NCBI GenBank assembly: GCA_947462335.1
Contig: OX381716.1
Span: 7,512,861 to 7,576,860, forward strand
Source: Harmothoe impar
Lineage: Eukaryota; Annelida; Polychaeta; Phyllodocida; Polynoidae
Direction of reading: 5' to 3'
Length of the DNA stretch: 64,000 bases
Within the stretch, counting starts at the first letter, position 1. Each line of letters starts with the position of its first letter. The notes under the pieces are model-generated. The model did no database searches and was not told where the DNA came from. It worked only from the letters and a program-made list of their open reading frames with translations. Made by a program: the position numbers and the translations under genes. Positions 33,737 through 45,900 of this stretch are shown here, piece after piece.

Positions 33737-33818
33737 GGAGGCCTCTGATTGGCTGCAGGTCGATTGAGTAATAAACAGTACTTAACTATAGTCCCGTTCC
33801 GATACATACAATACTACT
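33737..33818 (-). repeat. E2 right terminal inverted repeat
   Basis: Two mismatches to the E2 left end. It diverges after GGCCTCC into E2F-like sites rather than CArG-type sites. Confidence 0.9.
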
Positions 33819-33824
33819 AATGTT
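33819..33824. other. E2 target-site duplication, right (AATGTT)
   Basis: Matches 24039-24044 exactly. Confidence 0.9.
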
Positions 33825-35690
33825 CAGTTCTTGTTTATACCCAGAATGTTTAGTCTGCCAAAAGATATGGCTCTTCATATAAAATGTAAATGCATGTCTA
33901 TAGTTTGTTTTATACATGCACTTTAAGATGGCATCAATGAGAACTAAGGTCCACCACTGTAACATTGTGGGTGTAAGTATAAACTCCATATCGGTATCAA
34001 ACTACAGTTGTGCATGTGTCACTAGGTTTGAACTCTGACAAAATGATTCAATCAATTCAAACATATCTTTCACCCTGTCATTAGACCCCACTCTTTGATA
34101 GAAATGTTATCATTCAGACATGATGAATGTCCCAGAGCCATGTGAGGGTAGGCCCTCCCTGATTGGTTGCATGCTATTCGTGTAGCTTAAATTTAACAGG
34201 TATATGTATTAATACTCTGTGGCTATCACTTTATGAATGCATTGATGGCTAATTAAGGTTGTACACATACAGACTCTTCCAACAAGTATTTACACAAGCA
34301 ACTACTTCCCGAACATTGGGGACATCTGGCTTTGAGGTTTTTTTTCTATAAAACACAGATAGAGTAGGTTCTTAAAGGGACTCGCTACTTGTCGCAGGAT
34401 TACTAATGTTTTATTGACTTTTGCATATAACTCAGGATTACGTTAGTTTGATTTATTATCTAATAGAAAATCAAAAGAAATTGCCATGTCATGGTACTTA
34501 CTTTCATGATACAGCCATTTGAGCAACGGAGTACCTTAATTATAGAAATGAATTGGAAAACAGCATTTTCACATCTTCAGTCATTGATAATCCCCTGCTT
34601 CTATTGATATTGCAACCAAACCTTGGGAATGTATAATGGACATCTATACAAACATTTGAGAACCAATAAAACAGGGGGTCACGGATAAAATGAGAAAGGC
34701 ATGAATTTTGGAAAAACATCTATTTTGCCTTAACTATAGGATCCTATCGGTGTCCTAGCAGTGAATATATGGAGGTATACTGTCAAAATAGCAAATACAA
34801 ATAGTTGATTTAGGAAAAGTGGTCTATGTAGGAATTTGAATACAGCTTAAAAAATACTTTTCATGAGCTTCAATTTTTGCAGCCAGGTGGCTTCTGTGTA
34901 GGAACCAGCAATTACCTTCAAATATTTCATAGTCCCCGTCTGACAGTGCCAAAAGAAAGGCTTACCTTCTTCTGGGGTTTCTCCTTTTATTTGCATCCAG
35001 GTTTTAGCCAATACCACAATGGGGTTTATTTGGTCGGCTGAACCAAAGAAAAGGGTGCTCAGATATTTAGTGTCTTCAGTTCATCAAGAAGTGATGATTT
35101 AAAGGAGAGCTTTCACAGAAATTAACCCTACAAGGATGGCTTGATGCAGGCAATCATCATTCATGCCAATAATGAAAATTGACTCTGCTGTCCTTAACCT
35201 ATTGAGGATGGCATGTTGCTTGAAGGCGACATATGGCAAGAATTCAACCCTGCTAAGTAACATGCTAATGCTATATTTGTGGATCATGCTCATCATCAAA
35301 GAGTGTATCAACTGTGTAGAGCCAGCATGATGCATGAATGAAGTATGGTACCAAAGGCTGCATTCATGCCTCGTGACAACAAAGGGTATGATGCACAAAT
35401 GCACTACACCATCCTTAAAGGGTTAAATGGTTTCTGTGCAGGAGCTCTAACAGCAACATGTTTCCAACGCACCAGGAGTCTGCTTCTTATTGTTTCTTCA
35501 TTTAGTTTTTTTAATGTCTCAGAGAAACCATTTTTTGCCTCTATAAAACTGTATCAATTTGGAACCAATGTATGCTGTGTTAAGAGGGCAAACTGCCATA
35601 CAGGAGTAAAAACGTGGCAGATGTCAGGTAAAGATAGTCACTCAAGTTAATGCCCAACTTAAAAGGCCTGTTTTCTCCTATAAAATCCTT
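33825..35690. other. Host intergenic DNA
   Basis: AT-rich, no gene seen. The region 35,110-35,420 shows GATGCA/GCATTCATGC-type words also found near 400-560 and 1,490-1,600, a probable old interspersed repeat. Confidence 0.55.
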
Positions 35691-38600
35691 TTTTTTCGGC
35701 ATAGTGGTCTCAGCTAAGTTGTTCATCCCTGGTGAGTCACAAGGGGCTCAGACATTGTCACGCAAAGTGGACTGTGCTTGGCTGAGCAGAAAGGAGGTGG
35801 CTGATTGGTCATGGGTACGGGAAGTGACGTGATCTATCAGGATAATTTGTGGTCACACAGGCCACGGTACATGCAAGGCTGTTGGGAGGATTTTCTGAAA
35901 AGTTGAAAAAGCAGGTCAATATTAAACTCCACTTTTGGTGTATTGAGATCTATTTCTTACAAGGGCTTTCTGGTGGAATTATTCCGTTCTTAATGTGCTT
36001 CTGCACTGTACAATGATATTTGTTAAAATTTGTGAACAGAACCATTTTAGAAAATTCTAAATCAGACATGAATTATGACCCTTTAAATTGATATGTTGCT
36101 TTTTTTTCTATCAAAAGAAGTTGAATTAGAATAGTCAGGTTTGCATTATAACCTCTATTTGGACATGTTAAACTGTTAAGATGCACATGTTTGCACCTTA
36201 GCCAGCTACTTCCCTTTTCAGCTGCATTGGACAGTCTGGAACTACAAATCATGTAAGAGACCCGAGGACATGATGAGTAATAGGACTATTTTTTCTTGAA
36301 TTCTGTTATGAGAGACCATGAGAGATATAAATGGCACCATGATGAATAAGCAGCAGTTCCAGTCCCTGCTGCCTCACATTAGTGCTTGACATGGCCCTCA
36401 TATTAACATAGCTCTGTGTCTCACAGACTGTCCCTACCCGAGCTATTCCTCACTGTGACTATTTCTCAGTCTGGCATGTGTCTGAAGACCTGTCAGGTAA
36501 TAGTGCTGATGGATAGGGCAACTAACTTTTCACCAAACTTCCTAAAGGCAAGGAATAATAATTGTGTGGCTGCATATATCTGCATTTATAAAAGCGTAAA
36601 TAACAATGGTATGCTGTATTGAATGTCTCCCTAAGAGGGGTCAAATTATTTTTGTTTCCAGTTTCAGGAAGGAAATCCTACAAGAGTATTAATAGGTCCC
36701 ATAAGTTATATGCATGGTAACCATGAGGATGGTGTCCATTGACGTAAAGGCTTCTGCTACAGTGAGGTGTATGCCAGAAGCCACAAAGACAGGAAATTAT
36801 TCCTTAGGATACATCATAGGCCTTTCATGGTAGGAGCCTACCAGGCCTGAAAGTGTAAGATAACAAAATAAAAGTCATAAGCAGATTTCATGAAGAGAAA
36901 TGATGTCTGCTTCCCTTTCCAGTTATGATATGTTTACATGTCAGCTATTATTTGTTCGTCATTCTGATTGCTGTGTAGACACATGGGAGTGGAGAGTTAG
37001 TGTCTTAAACTGGTTACAGGTGGAGCCCCTGTCAGCTACTACTCAGCACTAGCATCTTTGTGCAGGTGTATTAGTTGTTAGTGAGGGGAGGCTTGTTGTG
37101 AAATGTGATTGTTGCAGTGCACAAAATGTTACACCCACTGATTGTGACAAACAAGACGTTCTGCCATTACTCAAATATCCCTGCACTAGTCTAAGGTCCC
37201 TTTTCCCAGTAGATGTCACAATTACCCCCATATTATTGGAAAATAACCACTCACGTAGCAAATATGTCACATTCACTGAATGAGACAAACAAGATGATCA
37301 TCTGACATTTAGCTGTCACCACCTTGTGCCCTATCACATACTTTACTAATGAATCCATCCAAGCAGCGCAGTCTGAATTAAAGGTAAAGTTTTAACTTTT
37401 TGTTTGTCTCTTTGTCAAACCCCCGCTTCCCGCTTTACTCCATGAACATTCACATAGAAGCCACATTCTCTTCTTCTTTTTTGACCAACAGGTCAGTTCT
37501 AATTGGATGTTGTGTCTTTGTCTAACGTTTATTCTTTGGTTAAATGCAAACATTAATGCAGTGATTGTAAGAAGTTGTGGGAACAGCTCTGCACATCAAT
37601 GTATAGGAAGCCATACTCCTAACGTGTCTATCTCAATAAGATGCTCTTTATAAACGTATAAGTAAGTCCACCTCCATTAATCTGAACATTTGCAAACAGT
37701 TACTGGAAAGTTTAAATTAGACCTTGCATGATTTGATGTAAGTTATTTGGAACTTATAGTTCTTAACTTCATTCACTTTAATCACAAACAACATGGCAAC
37801 CTGATCCCTGGGAATGTCACTTGTATTTGTCAACTTGTCCATTACCCTAATGGAAAGTCAGGAGCTTTGTCTCTCTAGGTTTTATGTAATCTGACTCCAG
37901 GGAGGTGTCACAGGAGACAAACATGGAGATTTAAAGTTCAAAAATGTTTTGATTATGTACAGAAGTTAACTTTAACTCATTTAGTTAACTATTATTTAAG
38001 TCTTCAGATATTTAACTGAGAAATATTACTCTGATGTCATATAAATACTACAAAATTTTTGCATGTTTGCTGGCTTTCCTCCTAGCATTGATTCAATGTA
38101 GGGAGCATTTCTATCACTTGAAAAATAAGAGTCAGCTTGTATTGCAAATACTCAAAATATATAAAAGAATAAACCAATTATTTTCAAAATGGGTACCAGA
38201 GAAAATATGTTTTCAGAGCAATAGTTTATCTGATCGAATCTGGAATAACTTCAAATAAAGATCTTGTCACAATTCAAATTTGAATCAACAAGAAAAATGT
38301 GGGGATTTGACAATAACTAGGTGGGTTAAGTTATAAAAGTGATGTGGTGGTTCCTGGAAGAACAGCTATTTCTGTGACTGTCTGTCTCCTACCTTTGTCT
38401 CAGGAGACACTCAGGTAGTAAAGGCTGAAGCAGAGACTGCACACACTGAATACAAAAGGCCCTATTTACACTGATAACCAGCTGTAGAGGTAGTAGCTAT
38501 CTACCAACATGTTGATATAACATATTTTGTGCTTTTTCATAATCATTCCACCTACAGTAAGCACTTTGATAAAAAGATGTCTTCAATTAGGGCCTTAGAT

Positions 38601-39350
38601 TATTTGCAGCAATCCAATCTGACAAAACCTATTGCATGTGAAAATGAATGTATCCTTTGACTGAGTCCAACCCTTGTTTCATTCTCCAAAGCAAGATGTG
38701 CTTGGAGAATATATATGCAGTTCCGGCGGCGTATGCATCAACAAGATTGCCAGCAGATCAAAAAGTCTCTTCAGCAAATGTTGACAACAATACTTTTAAT
38801 GGTTGAAATTGCTTGAATGGCCAAGAGATTTGAAATGTGAAAAATTCATATAAAATAGTAATATTTTCTTTTGGGTGAGCCTTGATGGCCATCATACATA
38901 TGGGCATGTCATGATCTAGAGCATCAAAGTCTAATTTTATACTGTCCTAGTTTGTTACCTCTTCATTAGTTTCCTAATGAGCTACAAAACATTAGACATA
39001 TGCCGGCAGCTAAGTGTGGCGTAAGGAAATTATGACCAAGAAGTAGATACCCAGACAAAGCTGTAGCTGACGGGAGTGTATTCACGGAAAAAAGGGTGTC
39101 TGGTCCTGCAAGGTTAACGACCACTAGACATTAGATGTGCCACAGAGTAATTAGCTATACAATTGATATAATGCTCACTTTTACAGACTGCTGGATTTAA
39201 TGAAGTAACTGAATTATATCTGTATGAAATTCCCAATTCGCAAACTCTATGTTTGGCTATAACTATCATTAAGAATTGCTGGTTACTTGCCTTTCTTCGA
39301 TCATATACAAGCAGGGTAAACTGTAAAAAAGAACAAAAGATTGTCAGAGA
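35690..39350. repeat. Old duplication, copy 1 (partner 58,029-60,800)
   Basis: Collinear matches to the second copy: GTGGCTGATTGGTCA (35,788 / 58,032), ATGATGAATAAGCAGCAGTTCC (36,341 / 58,449), TGACATGGCCCTCATAT (36,387 / 58,495), ATCTG.CATTTAGCTGTCAC (37,300 / 59,485), TACCCTAATGGAAAGT (37,843 / 59,879) and GTTGCTGGTTACTT-like ends (39,280 / 60,773). Diverged, non-coding, with indels. Confidence 0.75.
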
Positions 39351-42300
39351 GGCAAACACAAGATAAATGATCCCATGGGTAACTCATCATCCTTGTCATG
39401 TTATATTGAGTATATATATATGGAGTTATTTAACATGTAGGTATGATTAAGGGTAAACATTAAGTCACAGTGTCAACAACATCACATTTGCTATTTACCT
39501 CATAAAAGCCTTATTGAATATCCATACTTAAAAGGAAAATAAGTTAAAACTAGAATCAAATGCCTAGAGTCCACATGGCTGCAGGAAGTATGGCTAGGTT
39601 TTGCAATATGCCATACCTTTATGACAAAGTTAGAAATGAATTTGCCTTCTGATTATCTTCCCATTGTTCAGTTCACATTTTGCCCATTTGTCTTTGCCAA
39701 TTAGCCCAACAAAGGGTGAGTGGGTGCTCTCCAGAACTAGAGTAGGCTTAAATAAATGGAGTCAATGGCAAATGGAGCGAGGTGAAAAAATTAATCAGAT
39801 TCAACTTAGAGACAGGGTGCATTCCAGGGTAGTGCTCACTGAGTCCTGCTATAACGATTCTCTACTCTACTGTACCATGTACTAGGTGCTATTGCATATT
39901 GAGGTTAAATGACAGCACAGCCATGTTGGAGGGAATTTTATACCGGGGGAAACCTTCACTTGGTCTTCCATGATATTTGCTGATCCCCGGTGGGTCCTAA
40001 CAGCTCTTTCTGGCTAGATTTTGAGGTTGTTTTTTTTTGCTCTTTTAATCTAAGTGAGTCCCCTCATTTCCCACGCCCGCCCTCCCACCCCATTTCTACA
40101 TCCTTTTATGCCCCTGAGGCTTCACCCTGAGCCTCATGAAAATCTAATCTTTGATGGGAGGACCATCATAAAGCTTTCCTAGTGTCATGGAGTTATCAAC
40201 ACCCAAGACATAATGATAATAGAAGTCACTTAATATACAGCCCTTAAAATACCAAATTCAAAAGAGCAGATAAAACAGTGGTTTATTACATATTGGCAGC
40301 CATCAAAATGTCATTAATGCAAGCAGGGTGTCTTTTTGTGATGTGACGGCCCCAGGAGGGTAAGAAGGGACTCTAAATCCTTTCATGGAGCTTTAAATCG
40401 TTGGCGACAAGAAGTGAAACGTATTTATAATTGACAAAGTCTCAGAACTAGACGACATAATATTCAGCTTGAAACACTGTATTATTTTACATTTTGTCAT
40501 GTACAGCTAGTGTTGCACTAGTTATGCAGATCTGCTATATCTGTCTCCATATCAGACATAAGGTAAGAAGTAGCCTAAAAAGAAGGAAACCATTACCCTA
40601 ATACAATGCCAAATGGGGAGGGGAAGATGTGTGTTGATACAATGTTCCTTTTGTCATTAATAAACTACTTTACCATTGGGAAATCAGTTTGAATATGTCA
40701 TTACAGCATTATAAATTGCTATGTATTGCTAGCTAGCACCCCATATTGCAACCCCTTATAGAGGGAATAGTAGTACCATCATCAGAAGTAGGGGTCTCCA
40801 TTAAGTACAAGAGACAAGAAACAACAGAGTCTTCAACCATTAGGAAGGCAGGGAAAATACAAATAATCCTAATGTTTGGTGATATAATGGTGAAAGTTGG
40901 TATCATTAGGCAAAGTAGTAGTCACAGTGTATTCACAGTACAGGAATAGTGTTGGGTGAGGGGGTGGGGGCGTGAAATCATAGTTAGACTTACAGTATGG
41001 ATGGATGGTTCTGTAAAATGATTACATCTAAATTCATATGACAACCAATGCAAGCTAAATCTATGAATCAGAGTATGCATCAAATTTAAAACAATTACCA
41101 CCAAAGATGTGTTTATAAGACTGTACTATATTCTAAGCTGTCATAGAACGTCAACACACATGTTATACAAATAGTATGGATATTCAGGATGTGAACATCC
41201 CAGTTGACAGTAAAGGAAGCTGTGCAAACTTGTTGAAAACTGAATTATTTCATTTAATAAACCATACCCCTAAGGAAGTTATGTGACGTTTAATTAAAAC
41301 TCTATTTGAAGAAGCATCGCTACACTTTGATAGATTTGATATTGCTACTAGAAACCCTTGTTTGGGATTATTATGGTTGCATCAAACTCTCATTGTCAAT
41401 TGAAAGACGACTTGAGATTTGATTAAATGTTCTATTTTTAACAAGGACTTCAAGATTGAGAACTTTAAGACCAATATTGGCATCTGGGAAGTTTGTTAAA
41501 CTTTCCTTCCCACACAGGAATTTTGTCTATTATCACCAAAAAGGAGAATATAATGGAATCTACTAATAGATTAAAGAGTTAAAGAATGAAAATGTGATCT
41601 CTTGTTATGGCTCACCCTTACCTAATCAAAGAACTTCAAATTGTGCTGTACATGATCACATTCTGTGCATAATCACATACCATACATGATCAGTAAACAC
41701 AAAATACTAATTTTCTCCCACATGCTGTGTAATTTGGCGTATTACTTTAGGCTTATTCATTAATATAATGCAGCAACTACAATATATGAAGTTACCCTGT
41801 GTACAGAGATAAAATATTCATTATATAAAGAAGGAATATGACGGATATGATCAGGAAAATGAAACACTTGATCACATGCCATGCATGCTCATTTGATGTA
41901 CATGATCAGCAAGAGACACACATAGTTGGCCAAAATAAATGTCTCCCTCCTCCCTGGAGCTTGCTATAATGCAAATGTAAAAATCCATTGAGTCAAAAAG
42001 ACTGATAACAAGAAGTTACTTTAGTAGATACATCGGTCAGTCTTACAAACCTAAAATGTTTCCCAATATACTGATTATATACAACAAGTGATTATGTATG
42101 TCAAGTGATCATGCACTTTCGGTGTCAGTGTCAGACTCTCTTACAGTTATCAGAAGTGCATTAAATATGAAAACCTTGGAAAGCTGGGTCTAGACACTTT
42201 CAATGTGTAGAATCTTAATTGTCTGTCTTAATCCGTCTAAATCATTTCTCTAAGGCACACCTCCATATCCGTTTATATAAGGCTTGTTACATTTGCTTCA

Positions 42301-42590
42301 TGGGTTAAGGACTACTTTATTTGGTTTTAAGGGATAAGGACATTTGTGGGATAAAGACTATTGGGATTTAACGCCATAATTGTTGGCTTTATCTCAGAAA
42401 AGAGTATTACTTTCAGGAATAAAGACTATGTGGGATAAAGACCCTATATTAAGGGCCGTTTATCCTTCCTGGCTTCACTTAGATGCAGCAAGTCAGCAGC
42501 AAGTTCTGCCCATTTTAGCTGCTCCCTACATTTTATTCATGAACCCCTATCCATGTGACAGCACCGAAGTCCTCCTCTCCTGCCTCTAAC
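39351..42590. other. Host intergenic DNA
   Basis: AT-rich, no recognisable gene, RNA or element. Confidence 0.55.
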
Positions 42591-42593
42591 TGT

Positions 42594-42975
42594 GGATGTA
42601 TGAGTTACTCATAGACCCGCTCAGCCTTCTTCTTTGGGTGTTTGAGTTACTCATAGACCTGCTCAGCCTTCTTCTTCTTTGGATGTCTGAGTTACTCATG
42701 GACCTCCTCAGCCTTCTTCTTTGGATGTATGAGTTACTCATAGACCTCCTCAGCCTTCTTCTTTAGATGTATGAGTTACTCATAGACCTGCTCAGCCTTC
42801 TTTTTTGGATGTATGAGTTACTCATAGACCTGCTCAGCCTTCTTCTTTAGATGTATATGAGTTACTCATAGACCTGCTCAGCCTTCTTCTTTGGATGTAT
42901 GATATACTCATAGACCTGTTCAGCCTTCTTCTTTAGATGTGTATGAGTTACTCATGGATCTGCTCAGCCTTTTTC
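42594..42975. repeat. 42-bp minisatellite, about nine copies
   Basis: Unit GATGTATGAGTTACTCATAG followed by ACCTGCTCAGCCTTCTTCTTT, with small indels. Each unit carries TGAGTTACTCA, an inverted pair of TGAGT half-sites. Non-coding. Confidence 0.9.
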
Positions 42976-45900
42976 CCTGACTGGTGTCTAACTCAGACAC
43001 CTATTTAGGGCAGAAGGGAAGCTCAGGCTATACAGACATGTTGGGATTCACTCAATGTGAACATAGGGTCTCACAGTTTGTGGGGGCCTACTCACTAGAG
43101 CTCTATAAGCCCTATGTTGCAGGATGAGAGTGTCTGACAGACGGAGGTGTACCTACTTTAACCAAATCCATAGGCAAAACCATGAACTAGCTAAGAATTT
43201 GATATATCACTTTGGAGATCAGGACCCGAATTTCAATCTCCTTTTCTCCCCTGTCTGGTTGCTTACTTTGCAAAGTAATTCCAAGTGAAATTAAATGTGA
43301 AATGGCATGGCAGTAGAGAGTAACGATAGTAGCTGAAACAAATATGAAAGGGGAAATAATCATCATGAAAGTGAGTCATATTGGCACATTCAAGTCCTTT
43401 TTCAAGTCTGTTTTTTAATGCAGCAAAGAATAAATGGTTATTTATCTGTCTGTGTTTTGTCTTTCCCGTTCCATCATGCCACTAAAACAGACCATTTGCA
43501 GTCCATGTACACATTCCCTGTAAAAATTAAATTTGAGATGGTCAGACAACCAAATAAATATCATATTATGGCGGGTTCAGGACAGCTCCATCATAGGCGG
43601 GGCTGGTATATAAGAAGTATCCCCTGAGGAGGATAAATCAATTATATAAAATGAGTACAACAGGTCTTAAGACTGAAGACTTTAAGATAATGATGGGCTT
43701 GGTTGTGAAGTTGTCCATTCAACATGGAGATAATCCTAAAATAGTTTTACATAGGCATGCAAAGGTATGGTAAGAAACATACCTTGATAGGGACATACAT
43801 ATCCGAGAAAAGTTTCCACCTGAAATGGGACCAAACTACATAGGTATGAGATTCACATAAATGAACAAGTATAATAAAAATGCACACCATGTAATGTATG
43901 CTGACATGTCTTTTGAGATATAATTACCAAACCTGTAACTGAAACTGTCCGCAATAGTAAGTGAAAAATGATCTGATCACTAATGGATTCTCACACGCTG
44001 TGACTAAGTGGGCAGTGATAATAGAGCAGGAGGTGGCTGATAAATCCCACACTGTGACTATGTATACGTTAGTATTGCAGCAGGACTTAAGGTGACTGAT
44101 AATTCCCGGCCTTAAAGACGCTGACTCAGCTGTTAGTGTGGTATGTTTACGAGGTAAGGCCATCCAGCAGTAGGAAAATAAAACCTAGCTGATTATTCTA
44201 CTCGTTTATCCCTTCTCATCCTCTTCTTAGTCTGTCATTTAGTTTTCCAGCACACGGTTACCTTTGTGTTGGCTCATATCTTATTTCTAGTACACCTTAT
44301 ATATTTGATACTGTGCCAGGTTGCCTCAAACAGCCCTGAATACCCCTCTCTTATTTCCTATGTACAAATGATGTATAAGCTTTACAAGTAACATGATCTT
44401 CACACATGTTATTTCCAAGAAGACTCCTCAGAGAAGAATAAGGTTGGATATCGCTGGGGCACAGAGCTATATAACCATGGGTGTATATGGTATATAATGA
44501 CCGTCAGTGGTGTAGGAAAAATCACTCAGGAGGGGGGACCTGAATATGTTTGGGCTCCCCCAAAATTTGTCAAGACCTGTAATATAATATACACAATTTC
44601 CAATCCTTAACTCTCCTGCATAGGGAATAGTGGGGTCAGAGGGTGCCGAATCAGACCTAGAGGGGGCTCAAATACTACTTTTCCATACATCTAATATAAG
44701 CATGTATATGATACATCATGCATAGAAAACAATACTTTAATTTGGTTGGAGTAGGCCCTCCTTGGGCCCCTCCCCCCCTCCCCATGACAATTTGCTTCCT
44801 CTGCCTCTTCCCGTGTAATTTCTGTTTTTTTAAAGCCCTATAATGTATTCTTGGTATGTAAATCTGGGTGATGATCATACTAATAAGGAGGTTCAGTAAA
44901 CAAGGACAGTACCACAATAAACAAGTATAACCTGTAAATGAATGACGCTTGTGGTAATACAACGGGATATGGAATGAAACACTTGCTCTTCAATACTTTT
45001 AGATCATTCATAATTATTGGTCATTGAAAATGGTTAACTTGTCAATACCTAGTTCTTAGCAGACCAATCAGATGCAGCCCCTGTTGGCACAAACTGAAGT
45101 TTTATAAGTGGATATGTTTGATGCCGTTTCTAATGAGTCAGTTACATTTCATGTTTTTCACTTTTATGCCTCTCCCCCTCTTACCCCATGGGTGTCTGAC
45201 ACTGTCCAGAAGTAATTGGATTTCTCTGGTCATCTTGTCCACAATAAAGGTTTAATTATTTTTCGGTCATTTGAGAGGCCTTTTTTTCCATTCTCATTAT
45301 ACGCCCACCACAAACCCTCCTAATATGAATTCTATGGCAAGAATCCCCAAGACATGGTTGCATTAACCTAATAATTATGATAGGATGCCATTGTCATTAC
45401 ATTTGATTGTTTAGCCGTTTCTCTTGTCTCTGAGTCAGCAACGCTATTTCTGGCTGTCTTCCTGCTTGTCTCACTACTGCCTCCCTATACCCTACCTTCA
45501 CAAATGATCTCCATAGCTCCAACCTTATATAAAACAGCCCTTTTCACATGCAGCCTATATCCTTATGACAGGCTTTGCCTTACTTCGAGTATCTTCATCT
45601 GCATCTATCACATTATTTCATGATCTATCAGGCACTCTGACACATGTTTTTAATTTTGCTAGACATGCAGGCAGAAGGATGGAGGAAATATCGCATAAAA
45701 ACCAGCTGCTTTCAAAGCACTTATAAGAATAGGTTTGAATTCCTATTAGCAACAATCACATAGACTGTAACAATTGAATCAAAGGACTTGCTTTGCATTC
45801 TATACTAATTCCTGTGAGTCCAATTTCCTTGGGCAAGATTCTGCTTCAAAGAGCGAATTAGAATCACTGGGAAGCTGTATACAATAATGGGCCCTAAACT

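Larger units (their letters stand above)
24045..33818 (-). mobile_element. Element 2 (E2): 9.8-kb relative of E1, inverted
   Basis: Termini of 82 bp (24045-24126 and 33737-33818) are inverted with two mismatches and start AGTAGTAT. AATGTT flanks both ends (24039-24044, 33819-33824). Read on the minus strand the order parallels E1: unknown-gene cassette in place of the death-domain gene, promoter repeats, Ala-rich gene (here with death domains), polymerase N-part, second cassette, polymerase C-part. Large inverted arms (about 25,385-26,888 and 31,125-33,185) carry the two cassettes. As in E1, no integrase, ATPase or capsid gene is visible. Confidence 0.85.

Noticed and set aside
14318..33818. 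A single 19.5-kb Polinton bounded by the outermost inverted repeats
   Set aside because: The outer flanks do not match each other (TATATC against AATGTT), whereas each pairs perfectly with the inner end of its own element.
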